From Gammaproteobacteria bacterium (lineage in GTDB: Bacteria; Pseudomonadota; Gammaproteobacteria; Pseudomonadales; Azotimanducaceae), in the NCBI GenBank assembly GCA_026708185.1, contig JAPOVK010000036.1:36789-100788 (forward strand): a stretch of DNA of 64,000 nucleotides, in the 5' to 3' direction. The translations under genes and the position numbers were made by a program. How positions within the stretch are numbered: the first letter of the stretch is position 1; the number at the start of each line of letters is the position of its first letter. Shown piece by piece: positions 1-8,637 of this stretch. The notes below the pieces were generated by a model. It had not been told where the DNA came from, made no database searches, and saw only the letters and a list, made by a program, of their open reading frames with translations.

Positions 1-2
1 CC

Positions 3-479
3 GCGGGAGCGCCGCCCGAGGTGGCCGTAGAGCAGTTGTTGGGGACCTGGGCGGTGGTCGACCGCGACGCATTCACGATGTCCTTCCGTTTGACCCGGCT
101 CCTTGAGACCGAGGAGGGGGTGATTGCCGTGGAAGATCACTTCCGGGATGACCCGAGCGTGATCGGGGAAACGGGCGTGTGGATTGGCGGCTTGGCGGAC
201 GACGCACCGCCATCCGCCGGCGCGGACTACCTGCTCGGCTTCGTCGGACCGGAGACGTGCGCGGTGTACGCCTACTCCATGGTGTCGGAAACCGAGAGCG
301 GTCCCGTGTATGGCCTGCGCGGCACCACGACGGACGACTACGATTGCGAGATCACGCCCCAAGTGGTCGAGACCCGCCTGTTCCGCGCGTGGCCGCAAGG
401 CGTCGGTGCCGCTTCTGAGCCCCCGCCTGCCGCGGCGCTCGCGAGGGCGATGGCGTCGTTCGAAGAGGCGCTGCGGTGA
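3..479 (+). CDS. Hypothetical protein, 5'-partial
   Basis: The reading frame is already open at the window edge and ends at TGA 477-479, so this is the C-terminal part of a protein whose start lies outside; an internal GTG at 21 is the first usable start seen. The visible 150 or so residues are acidic, with a WIGG-type turn, a stretch ending YLLGFVGPETCAVYAYS and an Ala/Pro-rich tail. I recognise no domain, signal peptide or membrane segment. Codon use looks like that of its neighbours. It could be a small stand-alone protein if GTG 21 is used. Confidence 0.55.
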   Translation, partial: AGAPPEVAVEQLLGTWAVVDRDAFTMSFRLTRLLETEEGVIAVEDHFRDDPSVIGETGVWIGGLADDAPPSAGADYLLGFVGPETCAVYAYSMVSETESGPVYGLRGTTTDDYDCEITPQVVETRLFRAWPQGVGAASEPPPAAALARAMASFEEALR

Positions 480-567
480 GACGTGGCGGGCCGCGGTCCG
501 CTGCCATCGTGCGGATCCGGTCCGGCCGGTAGCTTCTTGGCGCGCCCTGCACGATACAATCGCGCGC

Positions 568-610
568 TTAACGCGCTTACCCGCGCGCTTTGACGCGCGT
601 ACCCGCGCGC
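568..610 (+). repeat. Two tandem GC-rich units in the leader of the LLM oxidoreductase
   Basis: Two imperfect copies of a 21-22 bp unit, 568-588 and 589-610, share an ACGCGC core followed by TACCCGCGCGC. They lie just after a TACAAT hexamer (555-560) that could be a -10 box and before the ribosome site AGGAG (643-647) of the gene at 654. The units are self-complementary in part (GCGCGC). A regulatory role is inference only. Confidence 0.4.
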
Positions 611-653
611 TTCACGCCGCCCAAGGGCGGCATGGCGGGCCGAGGAGATTGGA

Positions 654-1673
654 ATGAAGGTAGACGCCGGCGTTGGCTGGAACCTAAGCACGGTGGGCGC
701 CCAGGCGCGCGAACTCGAGGAGATGGGCTACAGCGGCATCCAGACCGCGGAGACGGCCCACGATCCGTTCCTGCCGCTGGCGTTCGCCGCCCAGGACACC
801 GAGACGGTCGACCTGATCACCGGCATCGCGGTTGCGTTCTCGCGCACGCCCATGCTGCTCGCCCAACTCGGCCACGATCTGAACGCTGCGGCCGAAGGTC
901 GTTTCGTGCTGGGCCTCGGCTCCCAGATCCGCCCGCATATCACCAAGCGTTTCAGCATGCCGTGGTCGTCGCCGGCGGCGCGCATGCGTGAGTTCATCCT
1001 GGCGATGCGCGCGATCTGGGCGGCGTGGCACAACGGCGAGCCGCTGCAGTTCACCGGGAAGTTCTACACGCATACGCTGATGACCCCGTTCTTCACGCCG
1101 ACCAACAACGAACACGGCGCGCCCAGGGTGTTCCTGGCCGCGGTTGGCCCGCTGATGACGGAAGTGGCTGGGGAAGTCGCGGACGGCATCATCGTCCATG
1201 CGTTCACCACCGAGAAGTACCTGCGGGAGACGACGCTGCCGGCGTTGGAGCGCGGCTTCGCAAAGGCGCGTGCCGCCGGAGTCGACAAGTCCTTCGACAA
1301 CTTCGAGGTGTCCTACCCGTGTTTCGTGGTCACCGGACGCGACGAGAAGGAGATGGCGGCGGCGAAGGTGGCGACGACGCGCCAGATCGCGTTCTACGGG
1401 TCCACGCCCGCCTACAAGCCGGTGCTCGACAGCATCGGTGCCGGCGAACTGCAGCCGCAACTCAACAGCATGTCGAAGCAGGGCCGGTGGGCGGAGATGG
1501 GGACGCTGATCGACGAGTCCATGATGCGCCAGTTCGCCGTCGTCGGCGAGCCGGGGCGAATCGCGACCGAGATCAAGACCCGCTTCGGCGACGTCGTCGA
1601 CCGCACTTCGGCGGCCTATGGGCAGCTTGCCAAGGACGACCGGGCCCGGATCGTTGCGGAGCTGACGGCGTGA
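654..1673 (+). CDS. LLM class (luciferase-like) oxidoreductase, TIGR03617-like
   Basis: 339 residues with the bacterial-luciferase TIM-barrel pattern: ELEEMGYSGIQTAET near residue 20, GRFVLGLGSQ near 83, a TNNEHGAPRVFLAAVGP strand near 140 and VADGIIVH near 180. Members of this subfamily are annotated as predicted F420-dependent oxidoreductases; the cofactor in this organism (F420 or FMN) cannot be read from the sequence. The ATG start has an AGGAG six bases upstream. The stop overlaps the GTG of the following VOC gene, so the two are probably translated together and act in one pathway, whose substrate is unknown. Confidence 0.88.
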   Translation: MKVDAGVGWNLSTVGAQARELEEMGYSGIQTAETAHDPFLPLAFAAQDTETVDLITGIAVAFSRTPMLLAQLGHDLNAAAEGRFVLGLGSQIRPHITKRFSMPWSSPAARMREFILAMRAIWAAWHNGEPLQFTGKFYTHTLMTPFFTPTNNEHGAPRVFLAAVGPLMTEVAGEVADGIIVHAFTTEKYLRETTLPALERGFAKARAAGVDKSFDNFEVSYPCFVVTGRDEKEMAAAKVATTRQIAFYGSTPAYKPVLDSIGAGELQPQLNSMSKQGRWAEMGTLIDESMMRQFAVVGEPGRIATEIKTRFGDVVDRTSAAYGQLAKDDRARIVAELTA

Positions 1674-2041
1674 AGCTCTACCAGTTGGCCATGTCCGTGC
1701 CGGACCTCACCGCGGCCGAGGCGTTCTATCGCGACGTGCTCGGCGCGCGGTTCGTGGCGCGCTTCGATCCGCCCGGCCTCGTGTTCTTCGACTTGGACGG
1801 CGTGCGGATCCTCTTCGAGAGTGGTGAGGGTGGCGGCAACTCCGTGCTCTACTTTTGGACGGACGACATCGATGCGCGCGTTGCCGAGCTAGAAGCCAAG
1901 GGCGTCCAGTTCAGCGGCGCGCCGCACCCCATCCATCGCGACGAGGACGGGACGTTCGGCCCGGCGGGCGAGACCGAGTGGATGGCGTTCTTCGAAGATC
2001 CAGCGGGGAACGTGTTGGCCTTGGTGACGCGCAAGGCGTGA
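1670..2041 (+). CDS. VOC family (glyoxalase-fold) protein
   Basis: 123 residues starting from a GTG that overlaps the previous stop by four bases (GTGA). It has the paired beta-alpha-beta-beta-beta pattern of the vicinal oxygen chelate fold: MSVPDLTAAEAFYRDVLGA at the N-terminus, a central strand ending SVLYFWTDDIDARVAEL, and EWMAFFEDPAGNVLALV at the C-terminus with the conserved DPxGN turn and a metal-ligand-like Glu in WMAFFED. It may be a lyase, isomerase or dioxygenase; translational coupling to the LLM oxidoreductase suggests a shared substrate chain. No stronger functional call is possible. Confidence 0.85.
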   Translation: MKLYQLAMSVPDLTAAEAFYRDVLGARFVARFDPPGLVFFDLDGVRILFESGEGGGNSVLYFWTDDIDARVAELEAKGVQFSGAPHPIHRDEDGTFGPAGETEWMAFFEDPAGNVLALVTRKA

Positions 2042-2085
2042 TCCGCGGGCGTCGGACGCGGGCTCAATTGTTCCTCCATTTTTTC

Positions 2086-2114
2086 TTCACCTTTGGGGCG
2101 CAAGGGGGTAGACT
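2086..2114 (+). promoter_or_regulatory. Predicted sigma-70 promoter of the transglycosylase gene
   Basis: TTCACC (2086-2091), a 17-base spacer and TAGACT (2109-2114) form a plausible -35/-10 pair after a T-rich stretch. The element sits 42 bases before the GTG start at 2156, which argues against the longer reading frame that begins inside it. Confidence 0.5.
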
Positions 2115-2155
2115 CCGCCGCCCTTCCGTGGGAAACGGCCAAGGAGCGGACGCTC

Positions 2156-2800
2156 GTGCCGACTGGACCCGGCAAGAATTGCGGCTATTCGGTCAGCGGC
2201 ATCGCCAGCCTCACCGGCCTGGCGGTCTTGGCGTTGGTGGTCGGCGTCGCGTCGGCAACCTTCGTCCGCGCCAACGAGGACGCCCGGGACGTCGTCAACC
2301 TAGCTGTTCCGGAGCGACCGGCCGAACCGGGTTGGGACGCCGAGCGGCGCGCGTTCGCAGCCCGTCTGCAGAAGGGCTACGGGATCGGCCACGACTCCGC
2401 TGTGGAATTCGCCGGCTGGATCCTAGAAGCGTCCGTGCGCCAGGACCTCGAGCCGGAACTCCTGGCGAGCGTCGTGATGGTCGAGAGCAGCTTCCGCAAG
2501 GATGTGCGGTCGATCACCGGCGCGGTTGGTCCGGCCCAGGTGCGCCCCGACCTTTGGTGGCAGTTCTGCGGCGGCGACCTCTACGATCCGGAGCAGAACC
2601 TGTACTGCGGAGCGCACATTCTCGGCTACTACCGCGATGTATGCGCCCTCAACAACGCCGACTCGCTGACCTTGGCCGAGGAGTGCGCCTTGCGGGCCTA
2701 CAACGTCGGCTTCGGGAATCGAAACAACGTCTACTTCCTAGCGGCCGCAGCTCGCTATCTCGACAAGATCGACCGCTATCGCGAGCCACTCCAAGGCTGA
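2156..2800 (+). CDS. Membrane-anchored lytic transglycosylase (SLT domain)
   Basis: 214 residues. I place the start at GTG 2156 because AAGGAG (2141-2146) precedes it and a promoter lies just upstream. Residues 12-35 form one hydrophobic segment (membrane anchor or uncleaved signal), so the rest is periplasmic. From about residue 80 the SLT fold is visible: LLASVVMVESSFRKDVRS carries the catalytic Glu, then GAVGPAQVRPDLW, a Cys-containing GGDLYDPEQNLYCGAHIL helix and RAYNVGFGN. The family cleaves peptidoglycan glycan strands to anhydromuropeptides. Two Cys in the domain could form a disulfide. Confidence 0.85.
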   Translation: MPTGPGKNCGYSVSGIASLTGLAVLALVVGVASATFVRANEDARDVVNLAVPERPAEPGWDAERRAFAARLQKGYGIGHDSAVEFAGWILEASVRQDLEPELLASVVMVESSFRKDVRSITGAVGPAQVRPDLWWQFCGGDLYDPEQNLYCGAHILGYYRDVCALNNADSLTLAEECALRAYNVGFGNRNNVYFLAAAARYLDKIDRYREPLQG

Positions 2801-2827
2801 CCCGAGAGCGGCGCCCGCGCCGTCGTC

Positions 2828-3889
2828 TCAACTCACCCCGAAGGAAAACACCGTCCGCGCCGTGAACGGCCGTTCCGGACGCACGATCGCGTTGGGATAG
2901 CCGGCGTGGTTCGGGGCGTCCGGGAATTGCTGGGTTTCCAGGCAGAAACCGCCACGCTGGGGATAGCGTCGCCCATGGCGACCCGCCGTGTGCAGGGTGT
3001 TGGCCGTGTAGAACTGGACGCCGGGCTGGTCCGTGGTCACCGTGAGCGTGCGACCGGAGTCCCGATGCCGCACAGCGGCGGCACGGTGGAACCCCGGCTT
3101 GAGCACGAATGTGTGATCGAAGCCGCCGTCGGCGAGCCGCATCTGGGCATCAGCGGCTCGCAAGGCGTCGCGCAGAACAACCCGGCGGCGCAGGTCGAAG
3201 GGAGTCCCGGACACGGATCGAATTTCGCCGAGCTGGGTTAGGTCGGTGCTGACCGGCAGGAACGCATCGGCGTCGATGGAGACTTCATGGTCGTCGATCG
3301 TGGTCCCCGCGACGCCGCTCAAGTTGTAGTAGTGGTGGGAACTGAGGCTGACCGGTGTCGGCGCGTCGGTCGCCGCGTGAAACTCGAGCCCTATGTTCGA
3401 ACCCGTGAAGCGATACCGGGCCTCGACGGCGAGATTGCCCGGGTAGCCCGCGTCGCCGTCCGGGCTCTCAAGCTTGAGCGAGACGCCGTCGTCCAGGACG
3501 GTGCCGGTCCACCGGCGCAGCCCGAATCCGGCCCGGCCGCCGTGCAGGTGATGGGGCGGCAGATTGGCATCGAGCTGGTAGGCAACGCCTTCGAGTTCGA
3601 ACCGGGCGTTGGTCATGCGGTTGGCATAGCGTCCGACCAGGCAGTTGAAATGCGGATGCGCCTCGAGATAGTCCGCGATCGTGGGGCAGCCGAGCAGCAC
3701 GTTCGCGAAGTCGCCCCGTCGGTCGGGGACCTCGATCTTGGTCACGATGCCGCCGAGTTCGATCACCTCGGCGATCAATTCGCCGGTGTCGACCCGGAAT
3801 CCCAGGAAGTCCGGGTGGGCCTGAAAGACTTCGACCAACGTGCTAAAGGCGTGCGTCCCCGGAGCGGATCGTCTCGAGGTACGCGGCAT
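2828..3889 (-). CDS. galM: Aldose 1-epimerase (mutarotase)
   Basis: About 353 residues of the galactose mutarotase fold. Diagnostic segments are VGRYANRMTNARFELEG near residue 90, the HHLHGGRAGFG motif near 113 with the catalytic His region, LSSHHYYNLSG near 185 and a DHTFVL segment near 263. It interconverts the alpha and beta anomers of aldoses in the cytoplasm. The ATG at 3889 overlaps the end of the upstream acyl-CoA synthetase gene by 47 bases; a TTG at 3838, seven bases past that stop, is an equally plausible start and would give 336 residues. Neither has a strong ribosome site. Same strand and tight spacing suggest cotranscription, although the two functions are unrelated. Confidence 0.88.
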   Translation of the reverse strand: MPRTSRRSAPGTHAFSTLVEVFQAHPDFLGFRVDTGELIAEVIELGGIVTKIEVPDRRGDFANVLLGCPTIADYLEAHPHFNCLVGRYANRMTNARFELEGVAYQLDANLPPHHLHGGRAGFGLRRWTGTVLDDGVSLKLESPDGDAGYPGNLAVEARYRFTGSNIGLEFHAATDAPTPVSLSSHHYYNLSGVAGTTIDDHEVSIDADAFLPVSTDLTQLGEIRSVSGTPFDLRRRVVLRDALRAADAQMRLADGGFDHTFVLKPGFHRAAAVRHRDSGRTLTVTTDQPGVQFYTANTLHTAGRHGRRYPQRGGFCLETQQFPDAPNHAGYPNAIVRPERPFTARTVFSFGVS

Positions 3890-5648
3890 CGAGCGGCTCG
3901 TAGGATTGCCCGCCGGGCTTCATCACGTACACCGGATCGGTGATCGCGTTGACGTCGTAGCCTTCGCGCTTGAGGTCGCCCTTGACCATCTTGAATGTGC
4001 CGGTGAGGTCGAGTTCGGTCTGGATGCGCACGAACACCGGTCGCGCGAACGCGGGCAGTTCGCGCTGGACATAGGCTGCGAATCCGGCCAGGTCGAGTTC
4101 GGTCACACCGTCGCTCAAGCGGATCGCGGCCATGCCGGCCCGGCCATCCGCGCCGGGCACCTCGACGCCGTAAACGTTGCAGAAGTCGATGCCGGCGAAG
4201 CCGTTGACGATCTCCCCGACTTCGTTCGTCGAGACGTTCTCTGACTTCCAGCGGAACGTGTCGCCCGTGCGATCGACGAACTGGTAGTGCGGATAGCCCA
4301 GGGAGAAGCCGACGTCGACCTCGCGGATCAGATCGCCCGTGTTGAACCAGGCGTCGCCTTCCTCAAGGACGTCGCGGACGACCTTCTTCTCGGTGGCTTC
4401 GGGGTCGGTGTAGCCCTCGAACACCGCGTTCGGGTTGATGTGTCCGAGCAAGAGGCCGGGTTCGCCCTCGGGCACCTCGATGCAGCGGCCGTTGTCGTCG
4501 CGAACGATTTCGTCGGCATCCACGTCGTAGCGCACCAGGGCGATCTTGGACGAGGTCATGCCGATCGTTAGGTCCTTGTTCATCAGGTTGGCGAAGGCGA
4601 CGTTGCCTTCGCTGGCGCCGTAGAACTCGGTAATGCGCTTCAAGCCGAAGCGGTTCTTGAAGTCGAGCCAGACGTCCGGCCGCAAGCCGTTGCCCATGGC
4701 GGTGGTCAAGGGCGTGTCGGCGTCGTCGGCCTTCGCGGGCGTGTTGATCAGGTAGCGGCAGACCTCTCCGACGTAGACGAAGCACGTGCAGTTGTGTTCG
4801 CGGATCTCCGACAGGAACGCACTGGCCGAGAATCGCCGGCGAAGGAACATCGACGCCCCGGTCGTCATTGCGGCGCCAACGGCCACGAGCAATGCGGTGC
4901 CGTGGTAGAGGGGCAGGCAGATATAGATGCGGTCGCTGGGCGTCGACCGGAATCCCGCCTTGCCGGCCAGCGCGGCGGTCATCAGGAAACGGCGGTTCGA
5001 CATGACCGCCGCCTTCGGCAGGCCCGTGGTGCCTGATGTGAAGATGTACATCGCGGTCTGGCCCAAGGTGATGTCGTTGGTCTCTTCCGGGTTGGCGTCG
5101 GATGCGTCGGCGCTTGCCGCGGCGAGATCGATGGCCCAGTTGGCGAGCGGCGTCTCGCCGTCGGGGACGACGTAGTAGTCGGCGCCCTCGCTGAGATGCA
5201 GATCGCCCTTGACGGTCTCGATGGCGTCCTGCAACTCGGCCCCGAAGATGCACTTCTTGGACTCGGTCACCGTGATGCAGTGCGCGAGCGGACGTTCGCG
5301 CAAGTTGGTGTTGATGAAGCCGGCGGTGATGCCGAGCTTGTTGGTGGCGAACATGAGCGGCAGGAACTCCAGCCGGTTCTCGAGCATGATGCTCACTGTG
5401 TCGCCGCGTTGCAGTCCCGCCGCCTTGAGGGTGTGGGCATAGCGATTGGCCATGGCGTTGAGTTCCGCCCAGGTCAGCGAGCGGCCCTCGCTGATGACGG
5501 CCGTGAGCGCCCCGAACTGTTCGACGTTGCGCTCGAGGACCGCCCCCAGGCAGTCCTTCTCGTCCATGGGCCGCGGTACAAGGCCCTTCTTCAGCGCCAG
5601 CAGCGTCGGCACGTCGGCCAATGTCGAGATGACGTTGCGGATACCCAT
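3843..5648 (-). CDS. FATP-type long/very-long-chain acyl-CoA synthetase
   Basis: 601 residues from ATG 5648, with AGAGGG upstream; reading further upstream would only follow the shadow of the divergent gene. AMP-binding motifs are clear: MYIFTSGTTGLPKAA (P-loop-like), FYGASEGNVAF, WFNTGDLIREVD and the later FRWKSENVSTNEV. The sequence ICLPLYHGTALLVAVG and the C-terminal RPVFVRI are typical of fatty acid transport proteins/FadD6-type enzymes rather than classical FadD. It would activate fatty or other carboxylic acids to acyl-CoA, fitting the CoA-transferase and enoyl-CoA hydratase genes in the window. It is divergent from the metallo-hydrolase at 5706 across a 57-bp gap. Confidence 0.9.
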   Translation of the reverse strand: MGIRNVISTLADVPTLLALKKGLVPRPMDEKDCLGAVLERNVEQFGALTAVISEGRSLTWAELNAMANRYAHTLKAAGLQRGDTVSIMLENRLEFLPLMFATNKLGITAGFINTNLRERPLAHCITVTESKKCIFGAELQDAIETVKGDLHLSEGADYYVVPDGETPLANWAIDLAAASADASDANPEETNDITLGQTAMYIFTSGTTGLPKAAVMSNRRFLMTAALAGKAGFRSTPSDRIYICLPLYHGTALLVAVGAAMTTGASMFLRRRFSASAFLSEIREHNCTCFVYVGEVCRYLINTPAKADDADTPLTTAMGNGLRPDVWLDFKNRFGLKRITEFYGASEGNVAFANLMNKDLTIGMTSSKIALVRYDVDADEIVRDDNGRCIEVPEGEPGLLLGHINPNAVFEGYTDPEATEKKVVRDVLEEGDAWFNTGDLIREVDVGFSLGYPHYQFVDRTGDTFRWKSENVSTNEVGEIVNGFAGIDFCNVYGVEVPGADGRAGMAAIRLSDGVTELDLAGFAAYVQRELPAFARPVFVRIQTELDLTGTFKMVKGDLKREGYDVNAITDPVYVMKPGGQSYEPLDAAYLETIRSGDARL

Positions 5649-5672
5649 CACGCGCCCTCTTGTTACAGTTCC

Positions 5673-5687
5673 CTCAAGCGGCTTGAG
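5673..5687. repeat. Inverted repeat in a divergent promoter gap
   Basis: CTCAAG (5673-5678), CGG, CTTGAG (5682-5687) is a perfect 6-bp inverted repeat in the 57-bp gap between the divergent acyl-CoA synthetase and metallo-hydrolase genes. It is placed like an operator that could control both, but no regulator gene is adjacent. Confidence 0.35.
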
Positions 5688-5705
5688 AGCATACAGGAGA
5701 ACGCA

Positions 5706-6554
5706 GTGAACGAAGTCTGGCAGGTGGGCGGCGTGAAGATCAGCCGCGTGGTGGAAATGGAGGTCACCGGCGGCTCCCGGTTCATCCTCCCCGATGCGAC
5801 CCGCGATGCCTGTCGCGGCTACCGCTGGATGTTTCCGCACTTCATGGACGACGCCGGCAACCTCGTGATGAGCATCCATGCGCTCGTGGTCGACACCGGG
5901 GAGCGGCGCATCGTCGTCGACACCTGCATTGGCAACGACAAGGATCGGGACATCCCGACGTGGAGCCACCTGCAGACGAGCTTTCTCGCCGACCTCGAGG
6001 CCGCGGGTTATCCGCGCGAGTCCATCGACACGGTGCTGTGTACGCATTTGCACGTCGACCATGTCGGCTGGAACACCATGCTGGTGGACGGCGAGTGGCT
6101 GCCGACCTTCCCCAACGCCCGCTATCTCGTGGGCGAGACCGAGTGGCGCTACTGGGACGACCGCACGACGAGCGCCCAGGTCCTTGCCGACTCGGTGCGA
6201 CCAGTGATCGACGCCGGGCTGGTGGACTTCGTGCCCGTCGACCACCAGGTCTGCGATGAAGTCTGGCTCGAACCGACGCCGGGCCACACGCCGGGGCATG
6301 TCAGCGTGCGCATCTCGTCCGGGGGCGAGGATGCGCTGATCACCGGCGACTGCATCCACCACCCCTGCCAGATGACGCGCACCGACTGGTGCAGTTCGGC
6401 CGACACCGACCAGGCCCAGGGGCTCAAGACGCGCGAATCCCTGCTCGAACGCATGGTCGATACCGACGTTTTGGTGATCGGCACGCACTTCGCGACGCCG
6501 ACCGCCGGCCACGTCAAGCGACGGGACGCGGGCGGGTACTGGCTACAGGTATAG
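5706..6554 (+). CDS. Metallo-beta-lactamase-fold hydrolase
   Basis: 282 residues from GTG 5706, preceded by AGGAG. The metal motifs are complete: CTHLHVDHVGWN (HxHxDH) near residue 115, the later His in PTPGHTPGH near 195, ITGDCIHHPCQ (bridging Asp) near 215 and GTHFATPTAGH near 260. The protein resembles lactonase/quorum-quenching-like MBL hydrolases found in catabolic clusters; the substrate is not deducible. No signal peptide, so cytoplasmic. Divergent from the acyl-CoA synthetase. Confidence 0.88.
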   Translation: MNEVWQVGGVKISRVVEMEVTGGSRFILPDATRDACRGYRWMFPHFMDDAGNLVMSIHALVVDTGERRIVVDTCIGNDKDRDIPTWSHLQTSFLADLEAAGYPRESIDTVLCTHLHVDHVGWNTMLVDGEWLPTFPNARYLVGETEWRYWDDRTTSAQVLADSVRPVIDAGLVDFVPVDHQVCDEVWLEPTPGHTPGHVSVRISSGGEDALITGDCIHHPCQMTRTDWCSSADTDQAQGLKTRESLLERMVDTDVLVIGTHFATPTAGHVKRRDAGGYWLQV

Positions 6555-6564
6555 GAGGCGACGG

Positions 6565-6750
6565 TCAGTCTGCCGCCTTGGCCTTCAGTTTCACCATCCA
6601 GGCCTCGATGTGATGCCGCGTCCAGGGGATGTCGAGCGCCACGAAGGCGATGCCGAGGGGGAACATCCAGAAGCCGAGGATCGGCAGGAAGCCTAAGATC
6701 CCGCCGCCCATGAACAGCACGCCGACGACGGAACGGATGCCGAAAGGCAC
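6565..6750 (-). CDS. Small conserved membrane protein
   Basis: 61 residues from GTG 6750 with GGGAG eight bases upstream. The middle is a long hydrophobic stretch with Gly/Pro-rich turns (GVLFMGGGILGFLPILGFWM and MFPLGIAFVALDIPW), consistent with two short membrane segments, followed by a basic tail ending KLKAKAAD. It is like the small inner-membrane proteins often mis-annotated as tryptophan synthase beta-like proteins. No function is known. It lies convergent to the metallo-hydrolase ending at 6554. Confidence 0.7.
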   Translation of the reverse strand: MPFGIRSVVGVLFMGGGILGFLPILGFWMFPLGIAFVALDIPWTRHHIEAWMVKLKAKAAD

Positions 6751-6872
6751 GTGGTCGTCTCCCCACTTCAGGATGCGGTAGGTGATACCCGCCAGTCTCC
6801 TGGCCAGATGATGTTCGCGATGCGGTGCGTCGATGGCGACGGCCCCCCAGTTGATTGGCGTGACCCGGTCGG

Positions 6873-8000
6873 TCAGACCAGGATAGGCCGGTCGTCCGGA
6901 GCGTCGTGGCGGTCGGGGTGGGCGCGTCGTTCCAGGTCCGGGTCGACGGACAGGAAACGGAACCGACCGTCTTCGTCAAGCGAGCGTTCCAGCCGATTCC
7001 GGTGCATCAGCAAGTGGCAGTGGGCAATGGCTTCGCCGAGCGCCATCATCGTCTGCCGGGCGTCCAGGTGCCGCCTGAACAGGACCGGGAGGAGATCCTT
7101 GGCCGTTTGCGGCTCCACGCAGCTCTCCTCGATCGCCAGCATGCGGTCCTCGTGGTGGCTGATGAGATCCCGGAGCCGTTCGCGCACCCCGTAGAACGGC
7201 AGGTTGTGCGCCGGCAGCACGAAGGTGTCTGGCGGCGTGTCCAGGAACTTGTCGTGGGACTCCATCCAGATCTTCAAGGGGTTGGCTTCCGGCTCGGTCG
7301 GATGGACGCTGACGTTGGAGGTGATCCGCGGGAGGATCTGGTCGCCGGAGATCATCACGCCGAGGCTGTGACAGTGCAGGCAGGCATGCTCCGGTGAATG
7401 GCCGGCACCGACGACGACGTGCCAGTCGTGGCTGCCGATGGTCAGGATGTCGCCGTCCTCCAGGCGGTGGAAGCCCATCGGCAAGGCGCTCGGCATGGTC
7501 ATGGACGACGCGACCGCGCTTTTCCGAGCCGGCTCGCGCTCGCGCCAGGCATTCTGCATGCGCTCCATGCTCTCCGTCGGCATGCCGTAGCGGTGGTAGA
7601 ACTGTTCGCCCTGCCAACTCCCCTGCGACGACGAGAAGCCCATGGTGGTGTACGAACGGGCTTGGTAGTACTCGGCCCGGGTCATGTACAACGGGCAGCG
7701 GAAGTGGTTGACGATCATGCCGGCCTGGCCGATGTGATCCGGGTGCATGTGCGTGCAGATCACGCCCTTGACGGGCTTGCCGCCGAGTTCGTTGTCGAAG
7801 ATGTCGTGCCAGAGCCCTTCGGTCTGCTGGTTGCCGAGGCCCGTGTCGACGACGAACCAGCCGTCCTTGTCCTCGATGAGATAGAGGTTGATGTGCGTGA
7901 GCGACCCGCCCATGGGCATGGTGAGCCAGCGCACGCCGTCGGCGACTTCCACCGTCGTTCCAGCCTTGGGGTGGGAGTCGTAGGGGTATTGGAGTGCCAT
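6873..8000 (-). CDS. Metallo-beta-lactamase-fold hydrolase, long form
   Basis: 375 residues from ATG 8000. The MBL core is clear: GWFVVDTGLGN near residue 50, CTHMHPDHIGQAG (HxHxDH) near 85, GAGHSPEHACL near 195, ISGDQILPRI near 215 and LPAHNLPFYG near 260, followed by a C-terminal helical region. It groups with MBL proteins found beside acyl-CoA metabolism genes and is not related closely to the hydrolase at 5706. A TATACT hexamer stands seven bases before the ATG, so the transcript may be leaderless; a start at ATG 8024 is possible but that codon lies upstream of the -10 box. Divergent from the Rieske gene. Confidence 0.87.
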   Translation of the reverse strand: MALQYPYDSHPKAGTTVEVADGVRWLTMPMGGSLTHINLYLIEDKDGWFVVDTGLGNQQTEGLWHDIFDNELGGKPVKGVICTHMHPDHIGQAGMIVNHFRCPLYMTRAEYYQARSYTTMGFSSSQGSWQGEQFYHRYGMPTESMERMQNAWREREPARKSAVASSMTMPSALPMGFHRLEDGDILTIGSHDWHVVVGAGHSPEHACLHCHSLGVMISGDQILPRITSNVSVHPTEPEANPLKIWMESHDKFLDTPPDTFVLPAHNLPFYGVRERLRDLISHHEDRMLAIEESCVEPQTAKDLLPVLFRRHLDARQTMMALGEAIAHCHLLMHRNRLERSLDEDGRFRFLSVDPDLERRAHPDRHDAPDDRPILV

Positions 8001-8007
8001 GCGAATC

Positions 8008-8013
8008 AGTATA
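8008..8013 (-). promoter_or_regulatory. -10 box implying a leaderless hydrolase transcript
   Basis: On the minus strand TATACT occupies 8013-8008, with only seven bases before the ATG at 8000. Transcription starting at the usual distance would begin at or next to the start codon. No convincing -35 box is visible. Confidence 0.4.
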
Positions 8014-8038
8014 CCCGACGGCATGTTGCGCCCCGGTG

Positions 8039-8066
8039 TTGCGTGCCAAGTGCCTTGGGCTACCAT
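8039..8066 (+). promoter_or_regulatory. Predicted promoter of the Rieske gene
   Basis: TTGCGT (8039-8044), 16 bases, TACCAT (8061-8066), then eight bases to the ATG at 8075, again predicting an almost leaderless message. The two divergent genes share a 74-bp gap. Confidence 0.35.
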
Positions 8067-8074
8067 CGCTGCCC

Positions 8075-8614
8075 ATGAAACGGCGCGACATCATCGCCGC
8101 GACGCCAGTCGCCATCCTGTCGGTTCGCGTTCAAGCGGCCCGCGCGACCCGACCCAATCGGCTGAAGCCGCAGGTTGACGATGTTCTCGTGCACGCCTTC
8201 GGCGCCAGCGCGGGTGAACCGGTCAGGCCGGCGGATTGGAACGGCGAGCGCTTGTTCGCCTTTCCCAAAGCGCCCGACGGCGTGGTCCGGGACGGTTCTT
8301 TGCACAACCAGTTGGCGATCGTGCGCCTGGACGAATCGGCGATGACCGAGAAGACCCGCGGCTTTGCCGCCGGCCCGTTCGTCGCCTATTCGGCGGCCTG
8401 CACGCACACCGGCTGCGAGGTCAGCGGCTGGTTGGCCGAGGAGCAGCACCTGGTCTGCCCCTGCCATGGCTCGCAGTTCGATATCCACGACGCGGCCCGC
8501 GTCGCCGTTGGCCCGGCGCCGAAACCGCTGGCCATGCTGCCGATGGCCTTGGAGAACGACCGGTTCCGGGTGACCGGCGCCTTCTCGCGGCGGGTCGGGC
8601 CGGAGCCGCTTTAG
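8075..8614 (+). CDS. Secreted Rieske [2Fe-2S] protein
   Basis: 179 residues from ATG 8075. The N-terminus begins MKRRDII and is followed by a weak hydrophobic stretch to about residue 24, resembling a Tat-type signal as used by Rieske proteins. The cluster motifs are complete: CTHTGC near residue 109 and CPCHGSQFD near 129, giving two Cys and two His ligands. It lacks the cytochrome bc1 context, so it is a stand-alone periplasmic electron carrier; the next gene is a PhyH oxygenase, but no direct partnership can be shown. Confidence 0.85.
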   Translation: MKRRDIIAATPVAILSVRVQAARATRPNRLKPQVDDVLVHAFGASAGEPVRPADWNGERLFAFPKAPDGVVRDGSLHNQLAIVRLDESAMTEKTRGFAAGPFVAYSAACTHTGCEVSGWLAEEQHLVCPCHGSQFDIHDAARVAVGPAPKPLAMLPMALENDRFRVTGAFSRRVGPEPL

Positions 8615-8637
8615 ATCACGACACGGGGAGGGCTGCC

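Noticed and set aside
5649..6512. Long upstream extension of the acyl-CoA synthetase frame
   Set aside because: The extra minus-strand sequence is antisense to the metallo-hydrolase with its intact HxHxDH motif; the start at ATG 5648 fits the family length.
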